This document shows, in pieces, positions 8,421-16,279 of a DNA stretch of 24,716 nt; position 1 is the stretch's first letter, and the number at the start of each line of letters is the position of its first letter. Source of the stretch: UBA9554 sp038205135. Its GTDB lineage: Bacteria > Pseudomonadota > Alphaproteobacteria > Rhodobacterales > Rhodobacteraceae. Below the pieces are notes generated by a model. That model was not told the origin of the DNA. It searched no databases and was given only the letters and a program-made list of their open reading frames with translations. The DNA lies in NCBI GenBank assembly GCA_038205135.1, contig JBBRCF010000047.1, forward strand, positions 1-24,716, written 5' to 3'. The translations under genes and the position numbers were made by a program.

Positions 8421-9205
8421 GCCGAGAAAAACAGTTCTGTCAGGACGTAATTCGCCGCGAGGATCAGCACGCTGGCCGCCACCACCGCCGATTTCGTCGC
8501 GCGGCCAACGCCCTGCGCGCCGCGCGCCGACCGCATGCCGTGATAGCAGCCCATCAGGGCGACCAGAAACCCGAACACCGCGCCCTTGATCAGGCCCGAG
8601 GTGATGTCCCAGGTTTCCAGAAAATCGACGGTGTTTTTCAAATAGGTGGCCGAGTTGAATTCCAGCCGCGTGATGCCGACCAGCCAGCCGCCCATGATGC
8701 CGATGGCGTCGCCCGCCGCCACCAGCACCGGCACGGCTAGTGTCGCGGCCAGAACGCGCGGCAGGGTCAGGTATTTCATCGGGTGGGTGGACAGGGTGAC
8801 CAGTGCGTCGATCTGTTCGGTGACCTTCATCGTGCCGATTTCCGCGGCGATGGAACTGGCGACCCGGGCCGCCACCATCAGCCCGCCCAGCACCGGGCCC
8901 AATTCCCGCACCATGCCGATGGCGACGATCGAGGGCACCACGGCTTCGGCATTGAACCGGGCGCCGCCGGCGTAGATCTGCAAAGCCAGCGCGCCGCCGG
9001 TAAACAGCGCGGTCAGTCCCACCACCGGCAGGGACAACCACCCGATCTGGATCAGCGCATTGCCGAATTCGCGGCCATAGAACGGCGGGCGGGCCAGATG
9101 GCTGACGGTTTCAGCCGCAAACAGCGCAACGCGGCCCGTACTGGCCAGCGCAGCCAGCACCGGGCGGCCCAAAGCGGCAAGGGATGCGGCAAGCCAGCGC
9201 TTCAT
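8417..9205 (-). CDS. mlaE: MlaE-type ABC transporter permease
   Basis: 262 aa integral inner-membrane permease of the MlaE/Ttg2B family. Several hydrophobic segments are visible (for example LPVVGLTALFTGGALALQIY at about 56-75). The family hallmark EIGTMKVTEQIDAL, which forms the coupling region with the ATPase, lies near residues 116-130. It should pair with MlaF as the core of a lipid transporter. Its start overlaps the alr stop as ATGA (9202-9205) and its stop overlaps the mlaF start, so the three genes are probably translationally coupled. Confidence 0.93.
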   Translation of the reverse strand: MKRWLAASLAALGRPVLAALASTGRVALFAAETVSHLARPPFYGREFGNALIQIGWLSLPVVGLTALFTGGALALQIYAGGARFNAEAVVPSIVAIGMVRELGPVLGGLMVAARVASSIAAEIGTMKVTEQIDALVTLSTHPMKYLTLPRVLAATLAVPVLVAAGDAIGIMGGWLVGITRLEFNSATYLKNTVDFLETWDITSGLIKGAVFGFLVALMGCYHGMRSARGAQGVGRATKSAVVAASVLILAANYVLTELFFSA

Positions 9206-10239
9206 GCCAGCCCCACGTAATGGCGGGTGTACCGCGCACCCAACGCGGTCAGGATTTCATAGCCGATGGTGCCGGCATTTGCGGCCAGATCATCGGCACG
9301 CTGGTGGATGTCGAGGATGGTCAGGGCGGGCGGTACCTCGGGCAGATCCGTGACATCGACGGTGATCAGGTCCATCGACACGCGTCCGACGATGGGGCAG
9401 GGCCGGTCGCCGGCCCAAAGCGCGGTTTTCGGCCCCATCATCCGGTGCAACCCATCGGCATAACCGGCGCTGACCGTCGCGATGCGCGCGGGACGATTGG
9501 CGGTCCAGGTCGCGGAATACCCGACGGTATCGCCCGGGGCGAGCTCGCGGATCTGGATCACCGGCAAGGACAGCGTGACAGCCGGCAAACCGGCCCGGAA
9601 AGGGTCCGCACCATGCAGCCCGATGCCGGGGCGGGTAAAATCAAAATGATAATCCGGACCCAGCAACAGCCCGCCGGTCGCGGACAGGGACCGGAGCACA
9701 TCCATGCCCTGGGTCATGTTCCGGAACGCGCGCAGTTGCCGCGCATTCATCAGATGGCCAGGGTCATCGGCGCAGGCCAGATGCGACATCACAAAGGCGG
9801 GGTGCGGCAGGGCGATCTGGCGCAGATGGGCCCATTCGGCGGGTGCCAGTCCCAGCCGGTTCATGCCGGTATCCAGTTGGATGGCGAACGGACGGTCGGG
9901 CATTGCCTCGAGGTGGCGCAGAACCTGATCCAGCGAATTGAGGCAGGGCGTCAGGTCGGCGTCCCGCAGCCGATCCGCATCGCCCGCCATATGTCCCGAC
10001 AGGACCGCGATCTGCGGGCCAGGGCCAAGGGCGGCGCGCAAGGCGACACCTTCTTCGGCCAGCGCTACGAAAAATCGCCGGACGCCGCGGGCGGCGAGCG
10101 CCCGGGCAACGGGGCCCGCACCGCAACCATAGGCGTCGGCCTTGACCACGGCGGCGGTTTCGCAGCCGGTCATGGCATCCAGCGCCGTCCAGTTGGCGGC
10201 GATGGCGGCAAGGTCGATGGTCAGGACGGGCGCGGTCAT
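9202..10239 (-). CDS. alr: Alanine racemase
   Basis: 345 aa. The enzyme interconverts L- and D-alanine with pyridoxal phosphate, supplying D-Ala for peptidoglycan. The PLP lysine is K33 in VVKADAYGCG at the end of the first strand of the TIM barrel. The second catalytic base is Y241 in VGYSATW, in the C-terminal beta domain, and the family segment GRVSMDLITVDV follows. The length is slightly short but complete. It leads the alr-mlaE-mlaF coupled set, and copy 2 of the 3'-end repeat separates it from the DUF1194 gene. Confidence 0.95.
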   Translation of the reverse strand: MTAPVLTIDLAAIAANWTALDAMTGCETAAVVKADAYGCGAGPVARALAARGVRRFFVALAEEGVALRAALGPGPQIAVLSGHMAGDADRLRDADLTPCLNSLDQVLRHLEAMPDRPFAIQLDTGMNRLGLAPAEWAHLRQIALPHPAFVMSHLACADDPGHLMNARQLRAFRNMTQGMDVLRSLSATGGLLLGPDYHFDFTRPGIGLHGADPFRAGLPAVTLSLPVIQIRELAPGDTVGYSATWTANRPARIATVSAGYADGLHRMMGPKTALWAGDRPCPIVGRVSMDLITVDVTDLPEVPPALTILDIHQRADDLAANAGTIGYEILTALGARYTRHYVGLA

Positions 10240-10314
10240 GGCGCGTTGATGGCAGAGGGCGCGCAGAGGTCAAGCCGGAAAGTCGGGCGTGGCGTCGCGT
10301 TCAGAGCGCGGATT

Positions 10315-10369
10315 GAGGGGGCTGTCTGCCCCCTCAAGCTCCCCCGAGGGTATTTGCGAACCGAAGAAG
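10315..10369 (-). repeat. 3'-end repeat element, copy 2, with G/C hairpin
   Basis: Read on the minus strand, CTTCTTCGGTT...AATACCCTCGGGGG (10369-10341) is followed by a hairpin with an 8-bp perfect stem GAGGGGGC/GCCCCCTC and 5-nt loop (10315-10335). It starts about 48 bp 3' of the DUF1194 stop and ends about 75 bp before the alr start. It is the most canonical of the three copies because core and hairpin are only five bases apart. No T-tract follows, so ordinary intrinsic termination is doubtful. Confidence 0.75.
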
Positions 10370-10417
10370 CCGCATGCGGCGCGGGCCAAGCCGGGGACGG
10401 ACCCAGTGGAGCCGGTT

Positions 10418-11212
10418 TCAGGGTTCCGACCAGTAGATCTGGTTGCGTTGCCAGATCTTTTCGCCGACCTCGCAATCATAGCCTGCCTGCGGCGCCATCT
10501 GGGCCTGCAGCAGCCCGTCGGCAGCGAGGCCCGAGATTTCCAGTACCAGTTTGCGCCGGACCGCATCGGCGAATTCCGGCCAGGCCCGCACGGGCAACAC
10601 AAAGGCACCGGTGCCGCCGATCACGCAGGCTGCGTAATAGCGGTCGAGGTCCGGGATCGACCAGCGGGCGCTGCCGCTTTCGTCGGTCATCAGCGGCAGG
10701 CCGTTGATGGTGATGCCCTGAGCCAGCAGCGCGTCGCGGGCCGCCACCACCTGACCGCCCTGATTATTCGGCCCGTCGCCCGAAATATCGACCACGCGGC
10801 GCCAAGAGGTATGCGGGCTGTCGTCCAGCAGGCCGGCGGCGGCGCGCAGCGCTCCCGAAATCGACGTGCGGCGAAACGCGACCGACGGCGCGTTCTTGAT
10901 GGTTGCGGCGAGCGATGCGGCATCTGCGGCGCCGGTCACCACGGTCCAGCCGGCGATCACGCGCTGGCTGTCGGTACCGGCCCATTCCATGTAGGTGATC
11001 GCGACGGCGCCGATCGGCCCGCCGGTGATGGCGGCGATCACCTCGGGCGCGATCAGGGCCTGGGCATAGCCGGTACGTTGCAATTCAAGCTCGGCCGGCG
11101 ACATCGACCGCGACACATCGACCGCCAGCACAAGCTGCAGATCGACCTCTGCGGCGCGCGCGGTGGTCGCCAGGACAGCGGATATCAGCACGGCAGAGGC
11201 GAGGGCTTGCAT
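10418..11212 (-). CDS. Secreted DUF1194 protein (von Willebrand type A-like)
   Basis: 264 aa. The N-terminus is a Sec signal peptide (MQALASAVLISAVLATTARA, cleavage probably ARA/AEV), so the mature protein should be periplasmic or exported. Directly after it, LVLAVDVSRSMS is a MIDAS-like DxSxS motif, and VVDISGDGPNN and FRRTSISGAL provide further conserved positions of the DUF1194 family, a VWA-like fold. The role is unknown; VWA proteins usually bind partners through a metal ion. The frame opens at a GTG (11218), but the ATG two codons later is preferred. Neither has a clear ribosome site. It lies between dnaB and alr on the same strand. Confidence 0.88.
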   Translation of the reverse strand: MQALASAVLISAVLATTARAAEVDLQLVLAVDVSRSMSPAELELQRTGYAQALIAPEVIAAITGGPIGAVAITYMEWAGTDSQRVIAGWTVVTGAADAASLAATIKNAPSVAFRRTSISGALRAAAGLLDDSPHTSWRRVVDISGDGPNNQGGQVVAARDALLAQGITINGLPLMTDESGSARWSIPDLDRYYAACVIGGTGAFVLPVRAWPEFADAVRRKLVLEISGLAADGLLQAQMAPQAGYDCEVGEKIWQRNQIYWSEP

Positions 11213-11294
11213 GACCACAGGCTGCGGTGCGGCGGGCGGCCTGTCCAGTCACATGACTGTCAAACCGCAGACTCCGGGGCTGATTGCCTGCTTT

Positions 11295-12779
11295 TCAGAA
11301 CCGCCGTTCGGCGTCCTGCTGCCATTGCCGCACCAGATTGCCAAATCGGGTGAACTTGCCCTCGAAACTCAGGTCCACGCTGCCGATGGGGCCATGGCGC
11401 TGTTTGCCGATGATGACCTCGGCCTTGCCATGCAGGTTTTCCATCCGCTGCTGCCATGCCGCCATTTTTTCCAGCGCGTCGTCGGACGGTTTTTCGCGTT
11501 CGGCGTAATATTCCTCGCGGAACACGAACATCACCACATCGGCGTCCTGTTCGATCGAGCCTGATTCGCGCAGGTCCGAGAGTTGCGGGCGTTTGTCTTC
11601 GCGGGATTCCACCGCGCGCGACAGTTGCGACAACGCGACCACCGGGATGTCCAGTTCTTTGGCGATCGCCTTCAGCCCTTGGGTGATTTCCGACACCTCG
11701 TTGACGCGGCTGTCCTTGGCGGACGCAGGGCGCACCAGTTGCAGGTAATCGACGAACAGCACATCCAGCCCATGCGTGCGTTTCAGCCGCCGGGCGCGGG
11801 CGGCCAGTTGCGAGATCGGCAACGCGGCGGTGTCGTCGATGTACAGCGGGCAGGATTCCAGCGTCTTGGCCGCCTCCAGAAATCGGCGGAATTCCTGTTC
11901 CGTCATGTCGCCGCGGCGGATCTGTTCGGACGGGATTTCGGCCGCTTCGGACAGAACGCGGGCGGCCAGCTGTTCGGCGGACATCTCAAGGCTGAAGAAC
12001 CCCACCACGCCGCCATCCAGCGCGCCGTCGCTGCCATCGGGCAGGCGGCCGCGGCGATAGGCCTTGGCGATGTTGAAGGCCATGTTGGTGGCCAGCGACG
12101 TCTTGCCCATCGACGGTCGCCCGGCGAGGATCAACAGGTCCGACCGGTGCAGCCCGCCCAGTTTCTTGTCCAGATCCAGCAGCCCGGTTGACAGCCCTGC
12201 CATGCCGCCATCGCGTTCATAGGCGGCATTGGCCATCTTGACCGCGTCCGTCACCGCCTTGACGAAGGATTGAAAACCGGTGTCGGACGAGCCTTGTTCG
12301 GACAGTTTGTAAAGTTTCTGTTCCGCCTCGACGATCTGTTCGCGGGGTTCGGAACTGACTTCGACGCGGCGGGCCTTGGCGGATATTTCCTGCCCCACCG
12401 CGATCAATTCGCGCCGGATCGCCAGATCATGGATCAGTTGCGCGTATTCCCGCACCGCATAGGCCGAAATCGCAGCGCCGGCGAGCCGCGCCAGATAGGC
12501 CGGTCCGCCGAGTTCGCGCAGGCCAAGGTCATCTTCGAAGAACGCCTTCAGCGTGACCGGCGAGGCCAGCGCATTCTTGGCGATGCGGGATGACGCGACT
12601 TCCCAGATCCGGGCATGCACGGGGTCGTAGAAATGCCGCCCCGTGATGATGGCCGCAATGCGGTCGAACACCTCGTTGTTGGTCAGCACCGCCCCCAGAA
12701 GCTGTTGTTCAGCCTCGATGGAATGCGGCACTGAATCGGGTGCCTCGACACCCGGCTGAATCGGCGCGATTTCATTCAT
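11295..12779 (-). CDS. dnaB: Replicative DNA helicase DnaB
   Basis: 494 aa. This hexameric 5'-3' helicase unwinds DNA at the replication fork. The N-terminal domain carries SIEAEQQLLGAVL (about 20-32), a typical DnaB opening. The RecA-like C-terminal domain has Walker A GRPSMGKTS (about 220-228), SLEM of the H1a region, Walker B VLFVDYLQLV, and the DnaB segment ALSQLSRAVESR. The open frame continues upstream to 13724 through pyrE in another frame and is discarded. The ATG at 12779 gives the family N-terminus and follows an AAGGGGACG site. No intein or frameshift is visible. A possible DnaA-box pair lies 66-85 bp upstream. Confidence 0.96.
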   Translation of the reverse strand: MNEIAPIQPGVEAPDSVPHSIEAEQQLLGAVLTNNEVFDRIAAIITGRHFYDPVHARIWEVASSRIAKNALASPVTLKAFFEDDLGLRELGGPAYLARLAGAAISAYAVREYAQLIHDLAIRRELIAVGQEISAKARRVEVSSEPREQIVEAEQKLYKLSEQGSSDTGFQSFVKAVTDAVKMANAAYERDGGMAGLSTGLLDLDKKLGGLHRSDLLILAGRPSMGKTSLATNMAFNIAKAYRRGRLPDGSDGALDGGVVGFFSLEMSAEQLAARVLSEAAEIPSEQIRRGDMTEQEFRRFLEAAKTLESCPLYIDDTAALPISQLAARARRLKRTHGLDVLFVDYLQLVRPASAKDSRVNEVSEITQGLKAIAKELDIPVVALSQLSRAVESREDKRPQLSDLRESGSIEQDADVVMFVFREEYYAEREKPSDDALEKMAAWQQRMENLHGKAEVIIGKQRHGPIGSVDLSFEGKFTRFGNLVRQWQQDAERRF

Positions 12780-12844
12780 CTTCGTCCCCTTCGTGGGGCT
12801 GTCGCATAGCGCGGTCAGGCGCGGCGGTGCAAATTGTATCTTTC

Positions 12845-12864
12845 GGTGGGTAAGCTGTGGGTAA
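12845..12864 (-). promoter_or_regulatory. Two DnaA-box-like 9-mers upstream of dnaB
   Basis: On the minus strand the 9-mers TTACCCACA (12856-12864) and TTACCCACC (12845-12853) occur in the same orientation, 11 bp apart start to start. The first differs at one position from the strong E. coli DnaA box TTATCCACA. They sit 66-85 bp upstream of the dnaB ATG. The match could be chance. Confidence 0.25.
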
Positions 12865-12955
12865 CTTTTCGCTACCACGGATGGGGGTGCGGGACCAAGC
12901 AGCTTGCAGATGTTGTGACATAAGATCGGCAGTTGCCTGCGCATGCGCCAGAAAT

Positions 12956-13633
12956 TCAGCCGCCCTGACGCGCGCGCCAGCCGTCGGGGTCGGTCAGAAA
13001 GCTTTCGACCTGCGCCAGCGTCGCCGGCGAGAACCGTGCCTGGGACTTGGCCTCGGCCAGCACGTCCCACCAGGTGCAGAGGTAATGCAGTTCGATGCCA
13101 TGTTCGCGCAGCGTCGGCACGGTCTGCGGAAAGATGCCGTAATAAAAGATCACCGCGGTATGGCCGCAGGTCGCGCCGGTTTCGCGGATGGCATCCACGA
13201 ATGACAGTTTCGATCCGCCATCGGTGGTCAGATCCTCGACCAGCAGCACGCGCTGCCCTTCGGACATCGCGCCCTCGATGCGGGCGTTGCGGCCATAACC
13301 TTTTGGTTTCTTTCGGACATAGGTCATCGGCAGCGCCATCCGTTCGGCCACCAGCGCGGCAAACGGGATGCCGGCGGTCTCGCCGCCCGCGATGTTGTCG
13401 AACGCTTCGAACCCCGCCGCGCGCATCACAGTGCAGGTCAGGAAATCCATCAGCGTCGACCGGATGCGCGGGTAGGAGATGAGTTTGCGGCAGTCGATGT
13501 AGACAGGCGACGCCAATCCAGAGGCAAAGATGAAGGGTTTGTCGTCCATGAAATGCACCGCGCCGATTTCCCACAGCATGCGGGCAGTCAGATGGGCGAT
13601 TTCGTCCTGCGGCGGATAGGTGGCGGGGATCAT
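12956..13633 (-). CDS. pyrE: Orotate phosphoribosyltransferase
   Basis: 225 aa. It joins orotate to PRPP to give orotidine 5'-phosphate, the fifth step of pyrimidine synthesis, in the cytoplasm. The PRPP-binding motif is VLLVEDLTTDGGS. The YVRKKPKGYGR segment matches the mobile catalytic loop, and IAGGETAGIPFAALVA the substrate region. A CCGGAGG site precedes the ATG at 13633. dnaB starts 176 bp downstream. pyrC lies on the same strand upstream but is separated by the oppositely oriented permease gene, so pyrE needs its own promoter, probably within 13634-13805. Confidence 0.95.
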   Translation of the reverse strand: MIPATYPPQDEIAHLTARMLWEIGAVHFMDDKPFIFASGLASPVYIDCRKLISYPRIRSTLMDFLTCTVMRAAGFEAFDNIAGGETAGIPFAALVAERMALPMTYVRKKPKGYGRNARIEGAMSEGQRVLLVEDLTTDGGSKLSFVDAIRETGATCGHTAVIFYYGIFPQTVPTLREHGIELHYLCTWWDVLAEAKSQARFSPATLAQVESFLTDPDGWRARQGG

Positions 13634-13778
13634 GGCGGGCCTCCGGATGGGTTGGACGGCGGTTTAGCGGGTTTGCGCGGGGTGGGGAAGGGCGGGGGCG
13701 TCCAACGCCCGCGTGCTGTTGCAAGCCGGCGCGGAGATCCGGATCGGAACGTCTCGCATTTCGTCATGTCGCGGTTTA

Positions 13779-13793
13779 TGCTGCGCCGCAGCA
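13779..13793. promoter_or_regulatory. Perfect inverted repeat before the permease start
   Basis: TGCTGCG-C-CGCAGCA is a perfect 7-bp inverted repeat ending just before the AAGGGG ribosome site of the permease gene. It lies in the 172-bp divergent pyrE/permease intergenic region (13634-13805), in which I see nothing else distinctive. It could be an operator or a translation-affecting hairpin. Confidence 0.3.
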
Positions 13794-13805
13794 AGGGGTG
13801 ATCCG

Positions 13806-15189
13806 ATGGCCGTGATCCTGATCTTTTTCGTGCTGGCCCTGTTGGTCGTGGGGGCGTGGCGCGGGGTGACGGTGCTGATCCTTGCGCCGTTGCTGGCCGT
13901 GCTGGCGGCGATGGCGTCAGGCGCGCCGGTGCTGGCGGGCTATACGCAGGTGTTCATGCAGGCGGCGGGCGGGTTTGCCATCGCGTTCTTTTCCGCTGTT
14001 TCTGCTTGGCGCGCTGTTTGGCCGGGTGATGGAGGCGTCGGGCGCGGCGGTGCGGCTGGCGACAGCGATTGCCACGGCGCTGGGTCCGCAGAACGCCATA
14101 CCGGCCGTGGTGCTGGCCTGTGCGGTGCTGGCCTGTGCGGTGCTGACTTATGGCGGGGTGTCGCTGTTCGTGGTGGCCTTTGCGGCCTGGCCACCAGCGC
14201 GGGCGCTGTTTGCCCAGACCGGGCTGCCGGCGCGCCTGATCCCGGCCAGCATCGCGTTGGGCGCGTTCACCTTTACCATGACGGCGCTGCCCGGCACACC
14301 GTCGATCCAGAACGCCATTCCGATGGCCACATTCGGCACCACGCCCTTTGCCGCCCCCGGTCTGGGGCTGATCGCGGGGGCGGTGATGCTGGGGCTGGGG
14401 CTGATCTGGCTGCAACTGCGGGTGCGAGGTCTGGCCGGCGACGTGCCGCCGGATCGGCCGGATGCCGAGCCGGGGACGCAGCCGGCTGATGCGATCCCGC
14501 TTTGGGTCGCGCTGGTGCCGATCCTGTCGGTGGGCATGGTGACATTGCTGTTGGACAGCGTCATCCTGCCCGCGCTGGATACCAGCTATCTGGCCGATCC
14601 GGCCTATGGCGCGACCAGCCTTGCGCGGGTCAAGGGGCTGTGGGCGGTCATCACCGCGCTGGCGGTTGCACTGGCGCTTGCGTTGCTGCTCAGTCGTCCG
14701 GCCAACCTGATGCAGGTGCTGAACACCGGCGCAGAATCAGCGCTGCTGCCGATGTTCAACACGGCGAGCCTCGTGGGGTTCGGCGCGGTCGTTGCCGGTC
14801 TGCCGGGGTTCGAGGTGCTGCGTCAGAGCCTTGACGGGCTATCCGGCGGCAATGTCCTGATCACTGCGGCGCTGTCGTCGGGCGCGCTGGCGGGGATCAC
14901 CGGGTCGGCGTCAGGCGGCATGTCGATCGCGCTGGATGTGCTGGGTCCGTCGCTGCTGGCACAGGCCGCCTTGCAGAACGTCGATCCCGCGCTGTTGCAC
15001 CGGGTGGTGGCGGTGGCGACCGGCGGTCTGGATACCTTGCCCCATAACGGCGCGGTGATCACGCTGTTGGGCATCTGCGGCATGACGCACCGGCAAGCCT
15101 ATGGCGACATCTTTGTCGTCGCGGTGCTAGTGCCGACATTCGCCTGCGCCTTGATCATCGGGCTGGGCAGTGTGTTCGGCAGTTTCTAG
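13806..15189 (+). pseudogene. GntP-family permease, single-base frameshift
   Basis: The ATG at 13806 follows an AAGGGG site and begins MAVILIFFVLALLVVG. The frame runs normally through GGFAIAFF, then diverges after a run of four T (13989-13992) and would end at 14489 in nonsense. Removing one T joins it to the other frame at FFPLFLLGALFGRVMEASGAA and gives an uninterrupted protein of about 460 aa ending at 15189. Features of the GntP gluconate:H+ symporter family are LTYGGVSLFVVAFAAWP, TFTMTALPGTPSIQNAIP and GITGSASGGMSIALDVLG, with a dozen hydrophobic segments. The substrate is unknown (a carboxylate or sugar acid is likely). There is no second lesion, so this is either a very recent mutation or a sequencing error. 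Confidence 0.85.
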
Positions 15190-15197
15190 GCGTTGCA

Positions 15198-15214
15198 GTG
15201 GCGGGTCACGCCAC
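15198..15214. terminator. Weak hairpin between convergent permease and pyrC
   Basis: GTGGCG-GGTCA-CGCCAC gives a 6-bp stem in the 16-bp gap and the first bases of the pyrC 3' end. The two genes converge here. No T-tract follows on either strand. It may be the only structure limiting read-through, but the evidence is slight. Confidence 0.25.
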
Positions 15215-16243
15215 GCGCCAGTGCAGCGGCATCATCGGATCGAACACCGTCACCGGGCCTTCGCCGGTCATGATCTGGGCTGGGTAGGTCACCGGGTCGC
15301 CCTTGACCAAGGTCACCGTACCAGCATTCATCGGCACGCCATAGAACGCCGCGCCGTTGCCTGATACATACGCCCCCAACCGGTCCAGCGCGACGGCGTC
15401 TTCGAACACCTGCGCCACAATCGACAGCGTGTTGGTGGCAGTGAAACATCCGGCGCAGCCGCAGGCGGTTTCCTTGTTCGCGTCCGTATGGGGGGCGCTG
15501 TCAGTGCCCAGAAAGAACCTTGGATCGCCGGATGTGGCGGCGGCAACCAGCGCCAGCCGGTGGACCTCGCGTTTCGCCACCGGCAGGCAGTAATAATGCG
15601 GACGGATGCCGCCCGCGAGGATGTGGTTGCGGTTTATGATCAGGTGATGGGTGGTGATCGTGGCGGCCAGTCCGGTGTCAGCGGATCGCACGTAATCCGC
15701 GCCGTCCTGCGTGGTGATATGTTCCATCACAACCCGCAGGCCTGGTGTGGCGCGGCGGATCGGGTCCAGCACACGGTCGATGAACACCGCCTCGCGGTCA
15801 AAGATGTCGACGGTCGGGTCCGTGACTTCGCCATGCACGCACAAGGGCAGGCCGATGTCGGCCATACGGTCCAGAACGGCGCGGATCCGGTCAAAATCCG
15901 CGACGCCGGAATGCGAATTGGTCGTGGCCCCGGCGGGGTACAGCTTTACCGCCGCGATGATCCCGTCGGCATGGGCGCGGGCGACATCGTCGGGGTCGGT
16001 CGCCTCGGTCAGATACAGCGTCATCAGGGGCGTGAACGCCGCATTGTCCGGCATGACGGCGCGGATGCGGTCGCGGTAGGCGGCGGCCTGCGCGCCGGTC
16101 ACCACGGGGGGCACCAGATTGGGCATTATCAACGCACGGGCGAAATGCCGGGTCGTTTCGGGCAGAACCGCGCATAACATCGCGCCATCGCGCAAATGCA
16201 GGTGCCAGTCGTCGGGGCGGGGGATCGTCAGGGTCTGGGTCAT
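15206..16243 (-). CDS. pyrC: Dihydroorotase
   Basis: 345 aa, of the E. coli PyrC (class II) type. It cyclises carbamoyl aspartate to dihydroorotate in pyrimidine synthesis. Metal-binding His pair H14/H16 is in DDWHLHLRDGAM. The carboxylated lysine is in AVKLYPAGATTNS, and later metal or substrate positions are seen in LPLCVHGEV and MEHITT. The FFLGTDSAPH segment holds the catalytic Asp, and GCFTATNTLSI follows. It lies 36 bp downstream of the hydrolase-like gene of the glycan cluster on the same strand, and converges with the permease. Confidence 0.95.
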   Translation of the reverse strand: MTQTLTIPRPDDWHLHLRDGAMLCAVLPETTRHFARALIMPNLVPPVVTGAQAAAYRDRIRAVMPDNAAFTPLMTLYLTEATDPDDVARAHADGIIAAVKLYPAGATTNSHSGVADFDRIRAVLDRMADIGLPLCVHGEVTDPTVDIFDREAVFIDRVLDPIRRATPGLRVVMEHITTQDGADYVRSADTGLAATITTHHLIINRNHILAGGIRPHYYCLPVAKREVHRLALVAAATSGDPRFFLGTDSAPHTDANKETACGCAGCFTATNTLSIVAQVFEDAVALDRLGAYVSGNGAAFYGVPMNAGTVTLVKGDPVTYPAQIMTGEGPVTVFDPMMPLHWRVA

Positions 16244-16279
16244 GACCTGTGATTACACGATCCGGGTCGCGTCTGCCAG

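Noticed and set aside
8421..9041. 207-codon N-terminal extension of mlaF
   Set aside because: It overlaps mlaE in another frame; the ATGA overlap and MIALQDVHK start fix the true beginning.
9184..10707. Long plus-strand open frame (507 codons) opposite alr
   Set aside because: It is antisense to the well-supported alr and DUF1194 genes, has Gln/Arg/Gly-rich composition typical of GC-rich antisense frames, and shows no domain.
12780..13724. 315-codon N-terminal extension of dnaB
   Set aside because: It runs through pyrE in another frame; the ATG at 12779 gives the family N-terminus and has a ribosome site.
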